From DASRSS01 sp035656335 (GTDB taxonomy: Bacteria > Actinomycetota > Actinomycetes > Mycobacteriales > Jatrophihabitantaceae), in contig DASRSS010000157.1 in assembly GCA_035656335.1 (NCBI GenBank), positions 1 through 8,104 on the forward strand: a stretch of DNA of 8,104 bases, written 5' to 3'. The first letter of the stretch is position 1; every line of letters begins with the position of its first letter. Made by a program: the position numbers and the translations under genes. Positions 6,305 through 8,104 of the stretch are shown one piece after another. The notes under the pieces were generated by a model. The model did no database searches and was not told the DNA's origin. It saw only the letters and a list, made by a program, of their open reading frames with translations.

Positions 6305-6334
6305 GGACGGACACAGCGACGAAGGGGTGGACGG

Positions 6335-6535
6335 ATGACCAAGACCTACACCGTGGCCGGAATGACCTGCCAGCACTGCGTGAACGCCGTGACTGAGGAG
6401 GTCGGCAAGCTCGCCGGCGTCGAGGCGGTCGACGTGGACCTGACGGCCGGGACCGTCACCGTCACGGGCGATGTCGGCGGCGACGCCGTCCGCGCGGCCG
6501 TGGACGAGGCCGGCTACGAACTGGTGGACGCCTGA
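6335..6535 (+). CDS. copZ: CopZ-type copper chaperone (heavy-metal-associated domain)
   Basis: A 66-residue single HMA-domain protein. The Cu(I)-binding motif is MTCQHC at residues 10-15 (Cys12, Cys15), and the length and beta-alpha-beta-beta-alpha-beta pattern are typical of CopZ. It is cytoplasmic and is expected to carry Cu(I) to CopA and possibly to CsoR. ATG 6335 is chosen because GAAGGGG precedes it and the family start (MTKTYTVAGMTC) fits; the frame extends upstream to 6215 but would cross the operator and promoter. It is first in the operon, directly behind the CsoR-like operator, and its stop is 5 bases before the copA start. Confidence 0.92.
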   Translation: MTKTYTVAGMTCQHCVNAVTEEVGKLAGVEAVDVDLTAGTVTVTGDVGGDAVRAAVDEAGYELVDA

Positions 6536-6540
6536 TCGTC

Positions 6541-8104
6541 ATGACCGACACTGCGAGCGTCGCCGAGAGCGAGAGCGTGGTCCTGGACGTCGGCGGCATG
6601 ACCTGCTCCTCGTGCGCCGCGCGGATCGAGAAGAAGCTCAACCGGCTCGACGGCGTGCAGGCCAGCGTCAACTTCGCGACGGCGCAGGCGAGCGTCCGGT
6701 ACCTGCCAGAGGCCGCGACGCCGGAGAAGTTGATCGCGGTGGTGGAAGCCACCGGCTACACGGCCGCGCTCCCCTCACCGCGCGGCGCGGAGGAGGACGC
6801 GGCCGCCGCCGGGCTGCTGCGCCGGCTCGCGGTGTCCGCCGTGCTCGCGCTGCCCGTCCTGGTGCTGGCCATGGTCCCGGCCTGGCAATTCGACTACTGG
6901 CAGTGGGTCTCGCTCGCGCTGGCCACTCCGGTGGTCGTCTGGGGCGCCTGGCCGTTCCACGTCGCGACGTGGACCAACCTGCGCCACGGCGCGTCGACGA
7001 TGGACACGCTGGTCTCGCTCGGCACGCTCGCCGCGTACGGCTGGTCGCTGTACGCGCTGGTCTTCGGCACGGCCGGCACGCGCGGGATGCGCATGCACTT
7101 CGACCCGGTCGCCTCGCGCGGCGACGGATCCGGCGACATCTATCTGGAAGTCGCGTCCGTCGTCATCGTGTTCCTGATCGCGGGCCGCTACCTGGAGGCG
7201 CGAGCCAAGCGTCGCTCCGGTGCGGCGCTGACTGCGCTGCTCGAGATGGGTGCCAAGGATGTCACGGTGCTGCGGGACGGCACCGAGGCGCGGGTACCGA
7301 TCGAGCAGTTGCGCGTCGACGACGTGTTCGTGGTCCGTCCGGGCGAGAAGATCGCCACCGACGGCGTGGTGCTCGAGGGCGCCTCCGCCGTGGACGAGAG
7401 CATGCTGACCGGCGAGCCCGTCCCGGTGGACGTCGCGGTCGGCGACGCGGTGACCGGCGCGACGGTGAACGCGGGCGGCCGGCTGGTCGTCCGTGCGACC
7501 CGCGTCGGCGCGGACACCCGGTTGGCGCAGATCGCCAAGCTCGTGGTCGACGCGCAGTCCGGCAAGGCGCCGGTGCAGCGGCTGGCCGACCGGGTGAGCG
7601 CGGTATTCGTGCCCGTCGTGCTGCTGGTCGCCGTCGCCACGTTGCTGATCACGCTTGCCGCGACGCACGATCCGGTGCGCGCGTTCACCGCGGCCGTCGC
7701 CGTCCTGATCGTCGCGTGCCCGTGCGCGCTCGGTCTCGCCACGCCCACCGCGCTGCTCGTCGGCACCGGCCGCGGCGCCCAGCTCGGGGTTTTGATCAAG
7801 GGCCCGGAGGTGCTGGAGAACACTCGGCGCGCCGACACGATCGTCCTGGACAAGACCGGGACGGTGACCAGCGGCCGGATGGCGGTGGACGCCGTCCATC
7901 CCGCCGCCGGTGTGGACGCCGGCGAGCTGCTGCGGATCGCGGGCGCGATCGAGTCGGCGAGCGAGCACCCGATCGCCGCCGCGATCGCCGCGGCCGCGCG
8001 CGAGCGGTTCGGGCCGCTGCCGGACGTCGTCGGCTTCGCGAACCACGCGGGCAACGGCGTCACCGCGACGGTCGACGGTCACGACGTGCGCGCCGGGCGG
8101 ATCA
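6541..8104 (+). CDS. copA: Cu+-exporting P1B-type ATPase CopA, 3' end outside the window
   Basis: The first 521 codons of a copper-transporting ATPase; the frame is open at the right edge. An N-terminal HMA domain carries GMTCSSC (Cys22 and Cys25). Membrane segments are visible at about 95-115, 122-140, 154-176, 201-220, 353-375 and 385-405. The last holds the CPC ion-binding motif (393-395), diagnostic of the Cu+/Ag+ P1B-1 subgroup. The actuator-domain TGEP is at 290-293, the phosphorylated Asp437 lies in DKTGT, and the nucleotide-domain SEHP motif has His476. The GDGxND hinge is beyond the edge. It pumps Cu(I) out of the cytoplasm using ATP. ATG 6541 follows the copZ stop by 5 bases, with a GGTGG-type ribosome site inside the end of copZ, so the two are co-transcribed and probably coupled. 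Nothing looks damaged in the visible part. Confidence 0.95.
   Translation, partial: MTDTASVAESESVVLDVGGMTCSSCAARIEKKLNRLDGVQASVNFATAQASVRYLPEAATPEKLIAVVEATGYTAALPSPRGAEEDAAAAGLLRRLAVSAVLALPVLVLAMVPAWQFDYWQWVSLALATPVVVWGAWPFHVATWTNLRHGASTMDTLVSLGTLAAYGWSLYALVFGTAGTRGMRMHFDPVASRGDGSGDIYLEVASVVIVFLIAGRYLEARAKRRSGAALTALLEMGAKDVTVLRDGTEARVPIEQLRVDDVFVVRPGEKIATDGVVLEGASAVDESMLTGEPVPVDVAVGDAVTGATVNAGGRLVVRATRVGADTRLAQIAKLVVDAQSGKAPVQRLADRVSAVFVPVVLLVAVATLLITLAATHDPVRAFTAAVAVLIVACPCALGLATPTALLVGTGRGAQLGVLIKGPEVLENTRRADTIVLDKTGTVTSGRMAVDAVHPAAGVDAGELLRIAGAIESASEHPIAAAIAAAARERFGPLPDVVGFANHAGNGVTATVDGHDVRAGRI

Larger units (their letters stand above)
6156..6334. other. Divergent intergenic region between sulfotransferase and copZ
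   Basis: This short region must hold the promoters of both flanking genes. The right half contains the copZ promoter and operator described separately. The left half (6156-6270) is less structured; it contains the short palindromes TGTCGACA and ACTAGT, neither of which I can tie to a regulator. No confident leftward promoter is seen. Confidence 0.4.

Noticed and set aside
6775..8082. 435-codon minus-strand frame opposite copA
   Set aside because: Low-complexity antisense shadow; the plus strand has CPC, TGEP and DKTGT motifs.

Overview
The window is GC-rich throughout, with strong G/C preference at third codon positions, Shine-Dalgarno-type starts and frequent GTG starts. This suggests a high-GC actinobacterium, possibly of the Pseudonocardiales type, although no marker gene fixes the taxon. 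No RNA gene, CRISPR array, insertion sequence or prophage is visible.

Layout. On the minus strand at the left are the first 47 codons of an unidentified protein (1-143) and a 189-residue protein with a proline-rich linker and an alanine-rich predicted coiled coil (178-747). A gene-poor stretch (748-1134) separates these from a rightward cluster. It contains an AT-rich patch with a perfect 13-bp palindrome, TGTCAA-C-TTGACA, which places a consensus -35 hexamer on each strand. Three short inverted repeats follow. The rightward cluster has three overlapping cistrons: a 19-codon ORF with the best ribosome binding site in the region (1135-1194), a 927-residue TPR-CHAT caspase-like protease (1191-3974) and a secreted S8 subtilisin-like protease (3971-5257). 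The junctions are GTGA and ATGA overlaps, so translation is probably coupled along the whole cluster. Both proteases keep their catalytic residues.

A sulfotransferase on the minus strand (5259-6155) ends one base from the subtilase stop. To its right is a rightward copper-resistance operon: a CsoR-like operator embedded in a promoter (6283-6303), the copper chaperone CopZ (6335-6535) and the first 521 codons of a CPx-type Cu+ P1B-ATPase, CopA (6541 to the window end). This part is standard copper homeostasis: CsoR would repress until Cu(I) binds, CopZ carries Cu(I) and CopA pumps it out.

The part most worth following up is the short ORF / TPR-CHAT / subtilase cluster. It combines a cytoplasmic caspase-like protease on a TPR scaffold with an exported protease zymogen, and has a possible leader peptide in front. 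Such pairing suggests a signalling, cell-death or conflict module, but no substrate or trigger can be read from the sequence.
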